Below, one piece after another: positions 24,985-35,788 of a DNA stretch of 64,000 bases (positions within the stretch are counted from its first letter, which is position 1; each line of letters starts with the position of its first letter). The DNA lies in contig NC_045140.1 of the NCBI RefSeq assembly GCF_008831285.2, positions 9,422,505-9,486,504 on the forward strand, read 5' to 3'. Below the pieces are notes generated by a model. It saw only the letters and a list, made by a program, of their open reading frames with translations. It was not told the origin of the DNA and searched no databases. Source of the stretch: Nymphaea colorata. Lineage: Eukaryota; Streptophyta; Magnoliopsida; Nymphaeales; Nymphaeaceae. The position numbers and the translations under genes were made by a program.

Positions 24985-25720
24985 TAGATTTGAAGGAAAT
25001 AAACATATGAGAGTCACTTCATGCACAAAAACATCCAAATTCAAATAGGTGGGTACTTCCTCTAGCATGTTACAACATGAACACAAATGAGCAAGACATA
25101 TTTTATAATGCATTGAAGAATTTAACAGTTCCAGATGGTTATTCAGTTCCAAATTGTTATTCAAGCAACATATCACACAAAGTCATGAATGGACACAAGA
25201 TCTCCAATTTGAAGAGTCATGATTGTCATGCACTCATACAACAATTTCTTCGTTTGGCTTTGAGGAGAGCTCTATCTAAGGAAGTCAGTCTCATGTTGCT
25301 AATCAAAAAAATGGGTATGAAGACCATAATACAGATGTTGAATTACGAGAATTATAACAGTAAATTAACATAAAGTTTTGTCAATTAAAGATGATATTTC
25401 CACCAACTTTTTGGATGTGATGGTGTATTTTGACAATTCATTTAACAAATGAAATTTGACGGGTGGACCAATGCAGTTCAGGTGGATGTATCTTATTGAA
25501 AGGTATGTTTTTGTTCTAATTTTATATCAAAGAAGTTGCTAATGAAAGTTCATGTCTTCAAACTATTGCTTCATGCTTGTATCAGGTACTTATTTAAGTT
25601 GAAGAGGTACATACGCAAAAAAAAGTCAACCAAAAGAGTTAATTGGAATGGGTTATTTGGCATATGAATATATGACAATTTGTTCAACATATTAATGAGA
25701 TATAGAATAAAAATCAATAG
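24985..25720 (+). pseudogene. CACTA transposase (TNP2-type) fragment
   Basis: The longest open stretch (25077-25373) contains LKNLTVPDGY, then SNIS, then LKSHDCHALIQQFL, then ALSKEV. This is the LK..K.PDGY..NISR..........LKSHDCHVLLQ block near the C-terminus of plant TNP2-type (Transposase_21) transposases. Upstream, before 25077, an in-frame relic reads like the QKHPN...LP.ACY segment. Downstream (25390-25700), broken frames give GGPMQFRWMY and a KRYIRKK segment, matching the following domain (GGPVQYRWMYPIERFL...LKSYVRNKARPEG). Stops and frameshifts throughout, no start and no catalytic N-terminal half. Non-functional. Confidence 0.8.
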
Positions 25721-26275
25721 ATTTGAAAGGAATGCCAAAGACATTGACATTAATCCAAAAGATAAATCCAGTATGGAGAAGATAAGGCGTCAAGTAAGCA
25801 CATTAGAATTGGTAACCATGGACGCATTAATTCACCAGAAAGTGCACACGTACATAGTATTTCATCACAAGACTATTCGACCATATATATATGTAAAAAT
25901 ATCCTAAACTTCATATATGTATGTTCATACCATATATTATCATTTTATTACGTCCATTTTTTGTGTCAAACACTTGATTGTAGGTATAGTTTTTACCCAC
26001 GTCCAAATAATTGTCGGTTTAAAATTTTACCGACGTCTAGGTCCATTGTCAGTATAGTTTTTACCAACATCCTTCAAGATGTCAAAAATAATTGATTATT
26101 ACTAGAGTGAGTTGGATGTTGGCAACAGTCAATATTTACTTACATGTAGACCGCATTAGTGATAGCCTACACTGACTTGCCCTTCCAGTGCGTCAGTGAT
26201 GATTTTACCGACTCCCTCTCCACCAATGGTATCACGAAATCTTGGTAATGGTTTTACCAATGGGTGTTTTTTTAG

Positions 26276-27060
26276 TTCACCAACTTGGAGAAGTCCTTGA
26301 AGAGGTTGGGTCATTATTTGGTAGGTTTAGTGGGTTTAGACATGACCAGGAATGGCAGCCAGGTGGGTTCATCCAGGTCTCATGCTGAGATATTCTCAAA
26401 TCCTTTTAGGTTTTAATCCTCAAGTGAGTTTGAACTTAGCCAGTCAGGACGAAGCTGGGTTAAGAGTCTTGCTTAGCTTGATTTAAACTGGGAGATCTAG
26501 GCCACATTTTAGTTACTATATATCCTGAAATGGGTTTTAAACAAGTTTTGGGTACATAGTAGGCTTAACCTGGCTTAGTTTTGAACTTGTGAGACTTGAA
26601 TCCTCCTCGGTTGTAGTCCTCAAGTGGACCAAGCCACGTCCTTCCGGACCAAGCTGAGTGGACCAAGCTGTCGACGGGCTGGGCATGCTCCGCTGGTGCT
26701 GGGGCAAAATATCGACGCCAGTGGTCTAACATAACGTGCTTCACTGGTTGACCCACTGCTTACCTTTCTACTACTGCTGTGAGTGGCAACTGCCTACTAG
26801 TGGTCCTGCCGGTGCCCGTCAGTACACGATTTGACCATTCCAAGGTTTTTTTTTTTTTCAGATTTTTGGAAAAAATAGAAGGAAACTAAGGGTATTTTGC
26901 TATGTCACGGTTATTTTAAGTAGTTTGAAGTGAAATTCTTGGTGTTTTTGGGTAATCAAATTGAGTGTATTTTGGGCACTTTAAAGTAGAAATGAATGAT
27001 TTATGGTAGACTGGCATGGCACATCGCGGTTTATGCTTGTATAGATTTGAAATGGTGCTC
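26276..27060. other. Intergenic DNA, no gene recognised
   Basis: The minus-strand frame at 26565-26756 has no family signature. A poly-T run lies at 26847-26859. Confidence 0.5.
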
Positions 27061-27670
27061 TCGATTTGGTTTCAGATTTGACTCTGGATATCTTGGATTC
27101 AAACGTGCTGCTGGCATCCAGATTGGATCTAAAAGCGTGATATGGATCTAAATTGTATTAGAAAGTGAGATTTGGACACTGATTATATTCCAAAGTGGTA
27201 GTTAGGATCTAAAAGTCCATTTTGGATCTGGATTAGATACAAAAATTATAGTTGGACACAAAATGGATGCAGACGTTCGTTTTGGATCTGAAATTGATTG
27301 TTTGGATTCAAAATTGATCTGGAAGGGAGAGTTGGATCCAGATTGAATCCGAAAGCCAGATTTAGATCTCAGATTGATAGTTTGTATCCAAAGTTATATT
27401 TGAATCTGAAATTGATTGTTTGCATCCAAAATAGTCCAAAAGTAACACTTGCTTCTGGATTGGATTCAAAAGCTAGATTTAGATTTGAAATTGATAGTTC
27501 GGATCCAAAAATTATATTTTGATCTAAAATTGGTATTTTGGATCCGAAATGGATATAGAAAAGAGGCCGTAACCTGATTTTGGATCTAAGGTGAATGTAA
27601 GGTTTTGGATTTGGATCCAAAACATATTTGGGTTCCAAAATTGGATCTAGTTTGGATCTAAATCTAGATT
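27061..27670. repeat. GATC-rich degenerate short repeat array
   Basis: For about 600 bp, words such as TTGGATCTGAAATTG, TTTGGATCCAAA and GGATCTAAA recur at irregular spacings, with more than fifteen GATC tetramers. Frames on both strands stay open by periodicity (27298-27522 +, 27369-27638 -), giving peptides with repeated ID, LNPK and FRF(E)ID-type units, but no known protein. It looks like an expanded, drifted satellite-like repeat and not a gene. Confidence 0.6.
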
Positions 27671-28133
27671 TATATGTAGGACTTGGACTTGGATGTATTC
27701 TAGATACTGTGTCTGTTTTCTAAATAGCTGTAGAGGGATTCTAAGCTCTGTTTTTTTTTTTCAGAAAAGAAAGAAGGCTGAAAACCCATTGTTTTTGCTG
27801 GAAAAACAGTAGAAAAAAAAGCGGTTTCAGAGCCCATTCTAGCCTAAAAGGAAGAGAAATTCAAACCCCTTTTACTATTCTAGAAAATGCTGACCTTGGC
27901 ACTCTATCTTTGTCATAGTGAGAGATAGAGAGAGAACTGAGAGAGAGAGAGAGAGAGAGAGACGAGGTCAATGGTGAACATTGTCTCTTTCCACCATGGC
28001 TTCCCACCATGCTGGTAGGTTTCTTTCCACCATGGCTTCCCACCCACATAGGAGAACGACTTCCACTCTCTGACCTGAGATTCGTAAATCTTAGGCCCTT
28101 CGTCTACATAAAATCTTCTTCTGCAAGAACCTA
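27671..28133. other. Possible internal leader of a minus-strand copia element; (GA)n tract
   Basis: Contains GAGAGA runs at 27918-27962 and two CCACCATGGCTTCCCACC repeats (27992-28048). It lies on the internal side of the PBS-like site at 28134-28150, so if that site is real this would be the 5' leader of a copia element oriented leftward. No copia coding motif was found here. Confidence 0.3.
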
Positions 28134-28150
28134 CTCTGATACCATGTTGG
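28134..28150 (-). other. Copia-type primer-binding site and LTR edge, minus strand
   Basis: CTCTGATACCATGTTGG is the reverse complement of CCAACATGGTATCAGAG. That is the LTR end (ACA) followed by the initiator tRNA-Met complementary site of copia elements. The LTR would extend rightward from TGTTGG at 28145. Its other end is not identified. Confidence 0.5.
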
Positions 28151-30221
28151 AAAATATATCTTTACGTTGAATGCTTCCATGGACCTTGAACTAAGACCTT
28201 TACACTTGTAAAGTCTTTTTCGACAGATACCTCTTATAAGAGATTTGTCACAAGCATTAATGGCATAATAATTCTCTTTTGATATTTTTAACTTTTTGTA
28301 GATCCATTGTGACCTTTGTCACCATGATTCTTGCCATGCATCATAATCTTCAATCTTGTGAGCATCATCATCATGCTTCCATGTACACTGCTGTATTTTC
28401 TTTCCTCCTCAAATTCGATGCTAAAATGGTGGATATGATTTCTGATCATTAAGAACCAAAAATTTTCAGGACCAAAAAGAAATGATACTACTGTATTACA
28501 GGGTAAGAACCAGGCCCAGTCCAACCTCTTGCCTTCCGAGTATGCTTTCCTTTCGATGAAGTGCGGACCCAAATCCAAATTATGCCAATTTGATAAACTG
28601 TACCGAATCTAACTATTGGAATCTCTAAGCCAATAAATTGAGATCAAGCCGCCATATTTTATGTGCTCCACCTCTCAATAACGAACCGATGCTAAGAAGC
28701 CGAGGCTCTCCTCTCGCCCCTTGCTGCCAGAGTCTAGAGCTCCTTTCAGATTTGAACCATCCTTTCAGATTTGAACCAAGTAGGGTAGGCATTGGGCCAG
28801 ACACCCGACAGGCGTCCAGCAATTGGGCAAAACTCAAGTCGGCTTCATAACTTATTTTAATAATACTTTACTGTTATATATATATATATATGTATATATA
28901 ATTATCATGGTACACATCCATAAATGTTCCATTTCATTGATTATGCTAACATATGTACACAGTGATTGGGTTGATTTGGTTTTATGTTATAATGATCATG
29001 GACGAACGAGATTGGCTATTGGTTGAAATAAGGTAGTGATCTCATAAGGTTCATAAGGTTACCGTATAATACATGATTGGGTAATAACATATTTGGCCCA
29101 AATGAGAAGTTGTTAGAATTATAGGTAAGTTTTCATATGTTATTAACAATTCTAGCATTATGTACTATCCAAAAGAAATATCCAATATCCATAAAGTGAT
29201 TAATAAAGTCTGAAATTTTACATTTTTGTAGGATATGGAGCAGTTTATTAGCGTTGTAAGTACTTTATGTAATTTTTGTTTCCATAATGAGATGAACATA
29301 AACGGTAATGCTCCACTAGACAATACATCGTAGACAATTCAGTTTATTCATTTTTTATTGGAGAGGAAGTTTGATCTCACATAGAGGCCTTTTAAGATCT
29401 TTCCCCGCATCTACTTCCCTTATGGATTTAGGTACCCTTCACACACACACACACACATATATATATTGATTAAATTAAATTACGTTTGATGATCCCGCAT
29501 GAACATATGCACTTTCAAGAAATTAGTTTTTACATTGTGCACTTTGTTTTCTTTTTTAGTTTTGCAGCTGATTTGTTGATCTTATAGTTTATCTTTTGCA
29601 TACTGTTCATCTTTAGCCTATTTCTTCTCCTTTGTGCTGTTAGTATCGAATAATGGGAATCTGTATGTGTGTGTGCGTGTGGAAAGGAAGGAGGGGCATG
29701 GGTCTGCCATGATGGGCGAAACCGGGAATCATTCCCCAAAAAGGAGAACCGTTGCACCCATCAAATGCGATGGGTGTGGTTAGCTACTTTTCATTTTTCC
29801 TTTGATACAAAAAAGGATATGATGATCATCAAGGACATTCGATAGACAATCCAAATTATCAAATTAAAAAAATCTTTTCCAATTATAGCATTTGAAAGTG
29901 ACCAAATCCTGGAAGGATTTTAGTAATATGATTATCATAGGGATGCTTAATTGATCAAATTGGTTTGAGAATTCAATTAATGCATGCTTTGTTTCTTAAC
30001 CAGTCATTAATTTTTTGATATTTTAAAGCATATATAACCGAATAATTGAACTTTTTTTTTAAAAAAAAAAAAATCATCTGTTACCTTCCTATCAGCATCC
30101 GTGCCTCCATGCACATACGACATGACATACCCAATAGTTTTCTGTTCTCGGTGGCAACTAAGCAGTCAATATCCAAATTCTCCTTGGCTGATGCCGAACT
30201 TTCAATAAAAAATGTTTTAAG

Positions 30222-30252
<31 letters not shown>

Positions 30253-32705
30253 GATGCGATGCCAAGACTGCACTAAAGTGGTTGGCTCACATGATCAGCA
30301 ATATAAAACTGTTAACCTTTTTCTGCAAATTAAGTACTTGCATTGTGTTATGGTTAATTGGGAGCCGAAGAATCATATCTCGCCCATACAATAACTGATT
30401 ATGCTATCTTAAGTTTTGGTCTGAACATCCCCATCATAACATGTTGCTTTTATCTTGGATGTCTTAATATATGAGAAGCACATAAAAAAGAAGCCAACAG
30501 GAGTCCCACCTTTGTGGTTAAGAGGCTTGAACTTAAAAGATCTTCAGCTTTTAACAAGGTTAAAGAGTTCAACGTTTCGCAGCTAAGTCTCTGTTCACAT
30601 AATCTTGTGGGCTCGCTCCTAACCCCAACTTACTTGTCCAATTCAACCCCTTCAACTGTTACGCAAGGTTCATAATCTTGCACATGATCCACAAATGAGA
30701 ATTTTAATGCGAATCAAATCAAACAAAATAAAGTAATGAACTACCATTTGTCTTTTCGTAATAAAGATAGGCAATATTCCTTCAGGTGGCAGTTCCTTTT
30801 TTTTTTATCCTACTACAGAAGTTAAAACTGTAACATCAAGCGGGTATGCGCATCCCACTTTGTTTAAGAGGTCGGCATCAATAGAGCATTAATCTTGTCT
30901 ATAGTTGCAGAAAGAATCTTTAAATCTTGTTATGACTGCTGTTCCAAGCGTAAAACCTTGTGCTGCTTTGAGAAACTAATCATTTTTTAGCCTAATTAAA
31001 GAGATGAAACACTCATATGCCAAACATGCAAAAATAGACATACTTAATACAGTAAACTTTCTTTATAACGTCGGCATTAATTTTGGAATATATATATATA
31101 TATACATACTGTTTTTTTTTTCTTTGCAATAGTTAACACCAGAAAGCCATCAGAAAGTAAATTATTATTATGGGGTGGTATTCATGAGAACAGTGAGGAG
31201 TGAGGATATAATTTATTTTTTTATTAGGTACGTAGAACAAGGTGCACCTAGAGCATCATATCATTTCTCTCTCTCACACACACACACATACATGCACACA
31301 CATGCATGCAACCAACGGGAAAGTTGGGGGCCTGCAGGGGCCTAAGCCTACCGAGCTTTGGAAATTAAAATCCAGTGCAAAATTTTGAAATTGTATAATA
31401 GCCCTAATAACAAAAAAAATATCCTAGCTCCGCCAGTGCATGCGGACAGACCAAGCCATCAACAGATTTTGGTTGGAAGCATCACTATGTTGATCGGAAA
31501 ACTGGCAATCTCGCCCTTATAAGTAGTTGCAACGAATATTGTACTTTCTTTACGAAAGGGCGACCTAATGGCAGGAACAATTAATTAAGAGCTAAATAGC
31601 AAGCACTATAAAGCAGGGGCCCATCTAATGGATAAGCGAACAAGCACTATGCAAAAAATGTGGCAAACTATTCTTCACTTAATCTCTTTGCTTTATCAAT
31701 TTTTACGTTAATTTAATATGCCTATCTCGCAAAAGCAACAGCACCTAAATGCCGATTACGAGAGCTTGGTACAATAAAAAGTGCTTAAGCTTGAACATTT
31801 CTAAGCTGATCAACTTTTTAATATGTAATGCAGGCAATTAAATTTAAATGTAACAACAAGGCAGGCTGCTTTCGTCATCCCTCGAAAAGTTGGCAGCACT
31901 TTCCTAACATTTGCGATGTTGTCCTAATAAGGTGTCCTTGACCACCAATACTCTTAAATCCATGAATTTAAATATATGAGAGAAATTTCACAACAAGGTT
32001 AAGTATTTGACAGACTCAGATATATGATCTATGGCTAGTTAGTCATAGTGTTCACTTCTGTGTAGCCAAGAAACAGGTTTTTAGACATGTCGCCAAACGG
32101 TGCCGAACAAAGCATGTCCACGATTTGTTCAGGAAACTCAAACATAGCTCAGGTCGATCGTGAGGTGAACTGATCTACTTATTTTGACCGATAATTGATA
32201 GCCCGTTGGAGCTTGTTCCATGCATGAAGTTGGTTCGAGCTTGATCTTGAGGCTCTGTGCAGTTCGATGACAGCAGATGTTTCTCTGCTTCACACAGACG
32301 CATCTGAATTGAGCAGCTTATTAGTAACGCAACCAACCAACCTAATCGAGCTACTCGGTTTGATAAGGGGCAATCTATTCATTCTCCACCTCACCGATCT
32401 AGCTGGCCATATCTGATGTTAAGTTCATTAGCATGTCAAACTGAGTCGAGAGTAGCATGCTGTGGACTCAGATCAATTCACAAACTCTGTAAATCATTAA
32501 GAAAAAGTGGAAGAGAAATCTTGTGATTGGCTAATAAAGGATATATGTATATATAGGACATTATTATGCTACAATTAATTATAAATAGCAGATCTCCATG
32601 AAGATGCCTACACACGAGTGCATACACACGCAAGCGCGCGCACTCTCCAAAGGTGTCTGTCTCCAAGCTAAAGAAGGACAGGACGTTCAGCTCAATAATG
32701 CATCT
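28151..32705. other. Spacer between GDU copies 1 and 2
   Basis: No gene recognised. It holds a 19-bp tandem repeat (CCTTTCAGATTTGAACCAT, 28742-28778), (TA)n tracts (28876-28900, 30222-30249, 31089-31105), (CA)n runs (29441-29456, 31275-31288) and a dispersed repeat fragment at 31321-31440. The open frames at 28638-28850 and 32478-32789 carry no recognisable domain. Confidence 0.5.
31321..31440. repeat. Dispersed repeat fragment, relative of 18601-18760
   Basis: GGGGCCTGCAGGGGCC at 31327-31342 is followed by AT-rich text and a closing CTAGCTCCGCCAGTG, a pattern seen in widespread plant repeats. It is shorter than the copy at 18601. Confidence 0.5.
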
Positions 32706-32795
32706 CACGCCATTATTGATTCTCGACGGTGACCTCTTTCTCCGTTTCAAACTTTTGGTGGGGGCATGTTGGTTATAGTATACTTTCATAAAGAC
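32706..32795 (+). promoter_or_regulatory. Upstream blocks A and B of GDU copy 2
   Basis: Block A is CACGCCATTATTGATTCTCG at 32706. Block B is TGTTGGTTATAGTATACTTTC at 32768, with CATAAAGAC following. Order and spacing (about 60 bp) match the other two GDU copies. Confidence 0.5.
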
Positions 32796-32839
32796 TGTAC
32801 ATTAACAAGCTAATCTCTTGGTAAAGAAAAATTCCCCAC

Positions 32840-32846
32840 TATAAAG
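32840..32846 (+). promoter_or_regulatory. TATA box of GDU copy 2
   Basis: CTATAAAGG lies 70 bp before the ATG, embedded in AAATTCCCCACTATAAAGG. This resembles AATTTCCCCTCTATATAAG of copy 3. A following CCCATGC is also shared, and its ATG (32855) probably lies upstream of the transcription start. Confidence 0.55.
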
Positions 32847-32909
32847 GCAGACCCATGCCTAACGCTCCTCAGTAAAGCTGGATAGAGATCGAGAGAGCGA
32901 CAAAGAGAG

Positions 32910-33197
32910 ATGAGGCCTGTGAGCAGCTCTGCTGGGGGTTTAACAGCATGGCGCACTCCCATCCCTTACCTTTACGGGGGCTTTTTTGTTCTGCTCTTCT
33001 TTATTGCGTTTGCCCTCATCATGTTGGCTTGCAGCCACAGGAAAGAGTCAAGGGAACGCACTCAAGACGACCCTCCGGTGACGCCGCCGCCGGCCGTTGC
33101 GGAGCCGAAGATAGTGGTGATCATGTCGGGAGATGCGGCTCCGTCGTTCATAGCCAAACCCAGCAGCTTCGAGGAGAGGAAAGCTGAGGGCCAATAG
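32910..33197 (+). CDS. GLUTAMINE DUMPER-family protein, copy 2 (95 aa)
   Basis: GDU-family single-pass membrane protein, paralog of the genes at 19162 and 40058. The N-terminus is MRPVSSSAGGLTAW. The signature before the span reads WRTPIPYLYGG at residues 14-24, where copies 1 and 3 have WHSPIPYLFGG. The span at about 21-41 is more Phe-rich and ends in ACSHRK. The VIMAG position reads VIMSG at 70-74, an Ala-to-Ser change, followed by DAAPSFIAKP. A proline-rich linker lies between. The start ATG follows a purine-rich GAGAGAGCGACAAAGAGAG leader shared in style with the other copies. Frame intact and intron-free. Likely expressed, given a conserved TATA box and upstream blocks. The Ser substitution may or may not affect ubiquitin-ligase binding. 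Confidence 0.92.
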   Translation: MRPVSSSAGGLTAWRTPIPYLYGGFFVLLFFIAFALIMLACSHRKESRERTQDDPPVTPPPAVAEPKIVVIMSGDAAPSFIAKPSSFEERKAEGQ

Positions 33198-33317
33198 CTA
33201 GGTGTTGGGGAGTAGTGCTAGCTCATGGCCTGCCATGAAACGTTTTTCGCAGAGGAAAGCCCTTCAGTCTCCCTGCTTTGCCGGTTCCTTCTTCTTTTAG
33301 TTAAAGCTAACAAACGT

Positions 33318-33346
33318 GATGTAAATTGTTGAGAACTAATAATAAA
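33318..33346 (+). other. Conserved 3' UTR motif and AATAAA of GDU copy 2
   Basis: GATGTAAATTGTTGAGAACT at 33318 matches the motif downstream of copy 1 almost exactly. It is followed by AATAAA at 33341-33346, a plausible near-upstream polyadenylation signal. Confidence 0.55.
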
Positions 33347-34498
33347 GTAACAAAAACAAAGTCACTTGGGTACAGTTACGTTTATCGCCATCATCATCAA
33401 AGAATCAATGTTCTGATGCATGTGATCCCGGCACCAAACAGTTGTGATCCCGGCACCAAACAGTAGTCAAGCCAGAAAAATTTGTTGGAGGAGCTCATGT
33501 TTACAAACATTTATATATAAAGGGACACCTGTAGACGTATAAAAATAAATATTAAAATTCTCAATGTAAAAATAAACGAATTTTAAAGAGCTTGTGTGGG
33601 CAACTGCCCACCCCGGCTTACATGCTGCAAATGAGTTGGCTATTTTCTTGACATCATAAAAATGAATCATCCACTGGATTCATGGTACAAAGAATTAAAG
33701 AGAGAGAGACATTGCTATTGTACATCGTGTGACTTTAAAAAGGGGAGGTTGGGGCATTTTAGATTTTTTCTTTTATATAAAGGTATAGGCATTTTAAACT
33801 TTTTAATATTTCTATAATTTTTTTTGTCCTTTTTAAAAATCTTCTTTTTTACTTTTTACTTTTTCAAGAGCATTTTAATCACTACATATCCAAAAGAGTA
33901 CATGTAACCACCTTCGCTAACTTGCAATTTTGAAACCCTAATAGGTAGGACAGCCAACCTTCCTTTTTTCTTGTTGGTTTTAAAGCCAAAGTCCACCAGT
34001 CAGTCGACTCTTTACTTGCCGTGTCAACTCTGTTACTCTGCATTGCTTTCACCTTATTGTATTCACACATGAGATACTGTTTTTTAATTATTTATAACAT
34101 TGCTATATTACTTACACAATATACATGCAATGAATATGTAAGTAAAAAATACAATATTTATTAAATATTTATTTACTACATTTATCTAATCAGTTTCTAC
34201 ATATATGTATGTACAAGTTTTAGTATTAATACACACAAATATTATATGCATGAATAGCCCTTGTGATTAGCTTGATCTTCCGCTCCAGGTCATCTAACTA
34301 CTCCACCAAGTATTGACAATTCTTGATTTTCCACTTTTTTGACCAGGTTGATAACGGAGTCATAGAGTCAACAGCTGTATCTAAACATTTAGATTTGTAC
34401 TTACCTACCCATTACCGGCCATTCTAATATTCTTTAGTTTTATGTCCCCCACTCATTCATTACCAAATAAGAAATTAAGACATAAACAAGTGCAATCT
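33347..34498. other. Spacer downstream of GDU copy 2
   Basis: No gene recognised. Contains a perfect 22-bp tandem duplication (33421-33464) and a GGGCAACTGCCCACCCC segment near 33599 of the kind found in dispersed plant repeats. Confidence 0.5.
33421..33464. repeat. Perfect 22-bp tandem duplication
   Basis: TGTGATCCCGGCACCAAACA plus GT occurs twice head to tail, about 225 bp after the GDU copy 2 stop codon. Confidence 0.9.
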
Positions 34499-34899
34499 GG
34501 GATGTCAATGGATCGAATTTGAATAGGATGTATTCTTAATTATATAAGCTTTTGTAGATGTTCACATGCTAGGATTCTAATACAAACGAAAAAAAGTCAT
34601 ATATGACTGAATCCGATCTTAATCCCATATTAGAATTCATATCTGAATCTAAATACGCATTTTAAGTCAAATTCAGCTGATATTCAAAATGTAAGGATAG
34701 GACATTTACTTAAAACCAAATCTAATTTGAAATCTGAATGTGGTTTGATATTTATGTATACTTGAATCTGATTGGATATCATTTCTTAAATCTGAACCCG
34801 GTCTGATTTCTTAATTGGATGCTAAAACTTTTTTGATATCCAATGTTTTCAGCACTGTTCGGTTTTATATCTTACCGAAATTGAAAGTATTGACATCCC
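34499..34899. mobile_element. MITE-like element B with GGGATGTCAAT terminal inverted repeats
   Basis: GGGATGTCAATGG at the left and GTATTGACATCCC at the right form 11-bp perfect terminal inverted repeats, 401 bp apart. The interior is rich in AATCTGAAT words, as in element A at 21821-22147. There is no coding sequence. The superfamily is undetermined. Confidence 0.65.
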
Positions 34900-35740
34900 T
34901 AAGAGCAGTGTTTCATGTCGTGGTAGTACTTTGCGTTTGGCCAAACCAGTGTACTACACCAACAGAACCGTATAGTTTTCCATCATTTTGTCTACTAATA
35001 AGTTAGTTGATATTCTTAATTACTTTCATGGAGTAACACTGTTTCCATTTGGTTTGTAATCCAAGGAAACTGCCTTCGAGTTCAGAGGTTTTGTTGCTTG
35101 CCTAGCAGCATAAAAATTGAAGTTTAGTTCCTTGTCCTCAAGTTCTATGCTTGCTTTAGTTCAACTGGTGATTGATGCCTACAAAAATCAAACTGGCATT
35201 AGGGGTGAAAATCCAGTGCTTGATTCCCAAGTCATGCACTTATTGTTTGGATGCTAAAATGTCCAAAATCCAGAAGGCTAAAAAGATGAAGTCCTGCTTA
35301 CATGGACAAAAGTGGAAAGGTGAAAATGGCCTTTCCGGAAAAGACCAAGAAGCACCATCAAATCAAATAGAGGTATTTTTCTTTCAATCATATTTCTATT
35401 GTTATTACCATAAGTGCCGCTACTACAAGCAATACTACACTTTTGATTCGTGATTGATTACTCATTAAACTTGTGAATCACATGAAAGCAAGACATTCCA
35501 AGTTTGGTGGCCAAATACTTTAACAAATCGTTTTTTATAGGAAAAAAAATGGGAGTGAAAGATATCACCGAATCGAATTTGGTCCATAAATCTAAGAAAT
35601 AGCAGCTAACAAGCAAAAAGGCCCCCACGTTACCATGTGACATGGACTATTCTCTAAGCTACTAGCCCTCGACCAACCATTGAACCAATCAACTATACTA
35701 CCAACACTCTGAGGGCTGACCATGGAGCAACACTCTAGTG

Positions 35741-35788
<48 letters not shown>

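Larger units (their letters stand above)
23322..26275 (+). mobile_element. CACTA (En/Spm-like) element 1
   Basis: The left end CACTACAAAAAAAAGGGG is a typical CACTA terminus. Subterminal regions carry many short ACCGACAT / CATCGGTAAA words in both orientations (23400-23900 and 25990-26260), the usual CACTA subterminal repeats. The interior encodes a TNP2-type pseudogene on the + strand. The right end is degenerate (TGTTTTTTTAGTTCAC near 26265-26280), so the boundary is approximate, and no clean 3-bp target-site duplication was found. At about 2.95 kb it is internally deleted relative to autonomous elements, which are usually much longer. Confidence 0.75.

Noticed and set aside
32948-33187. 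79-codon frame overlapping GDU copy 2 in another phase
   Set aside because: It is a shadow of the GDU gene with no family signature of its own.
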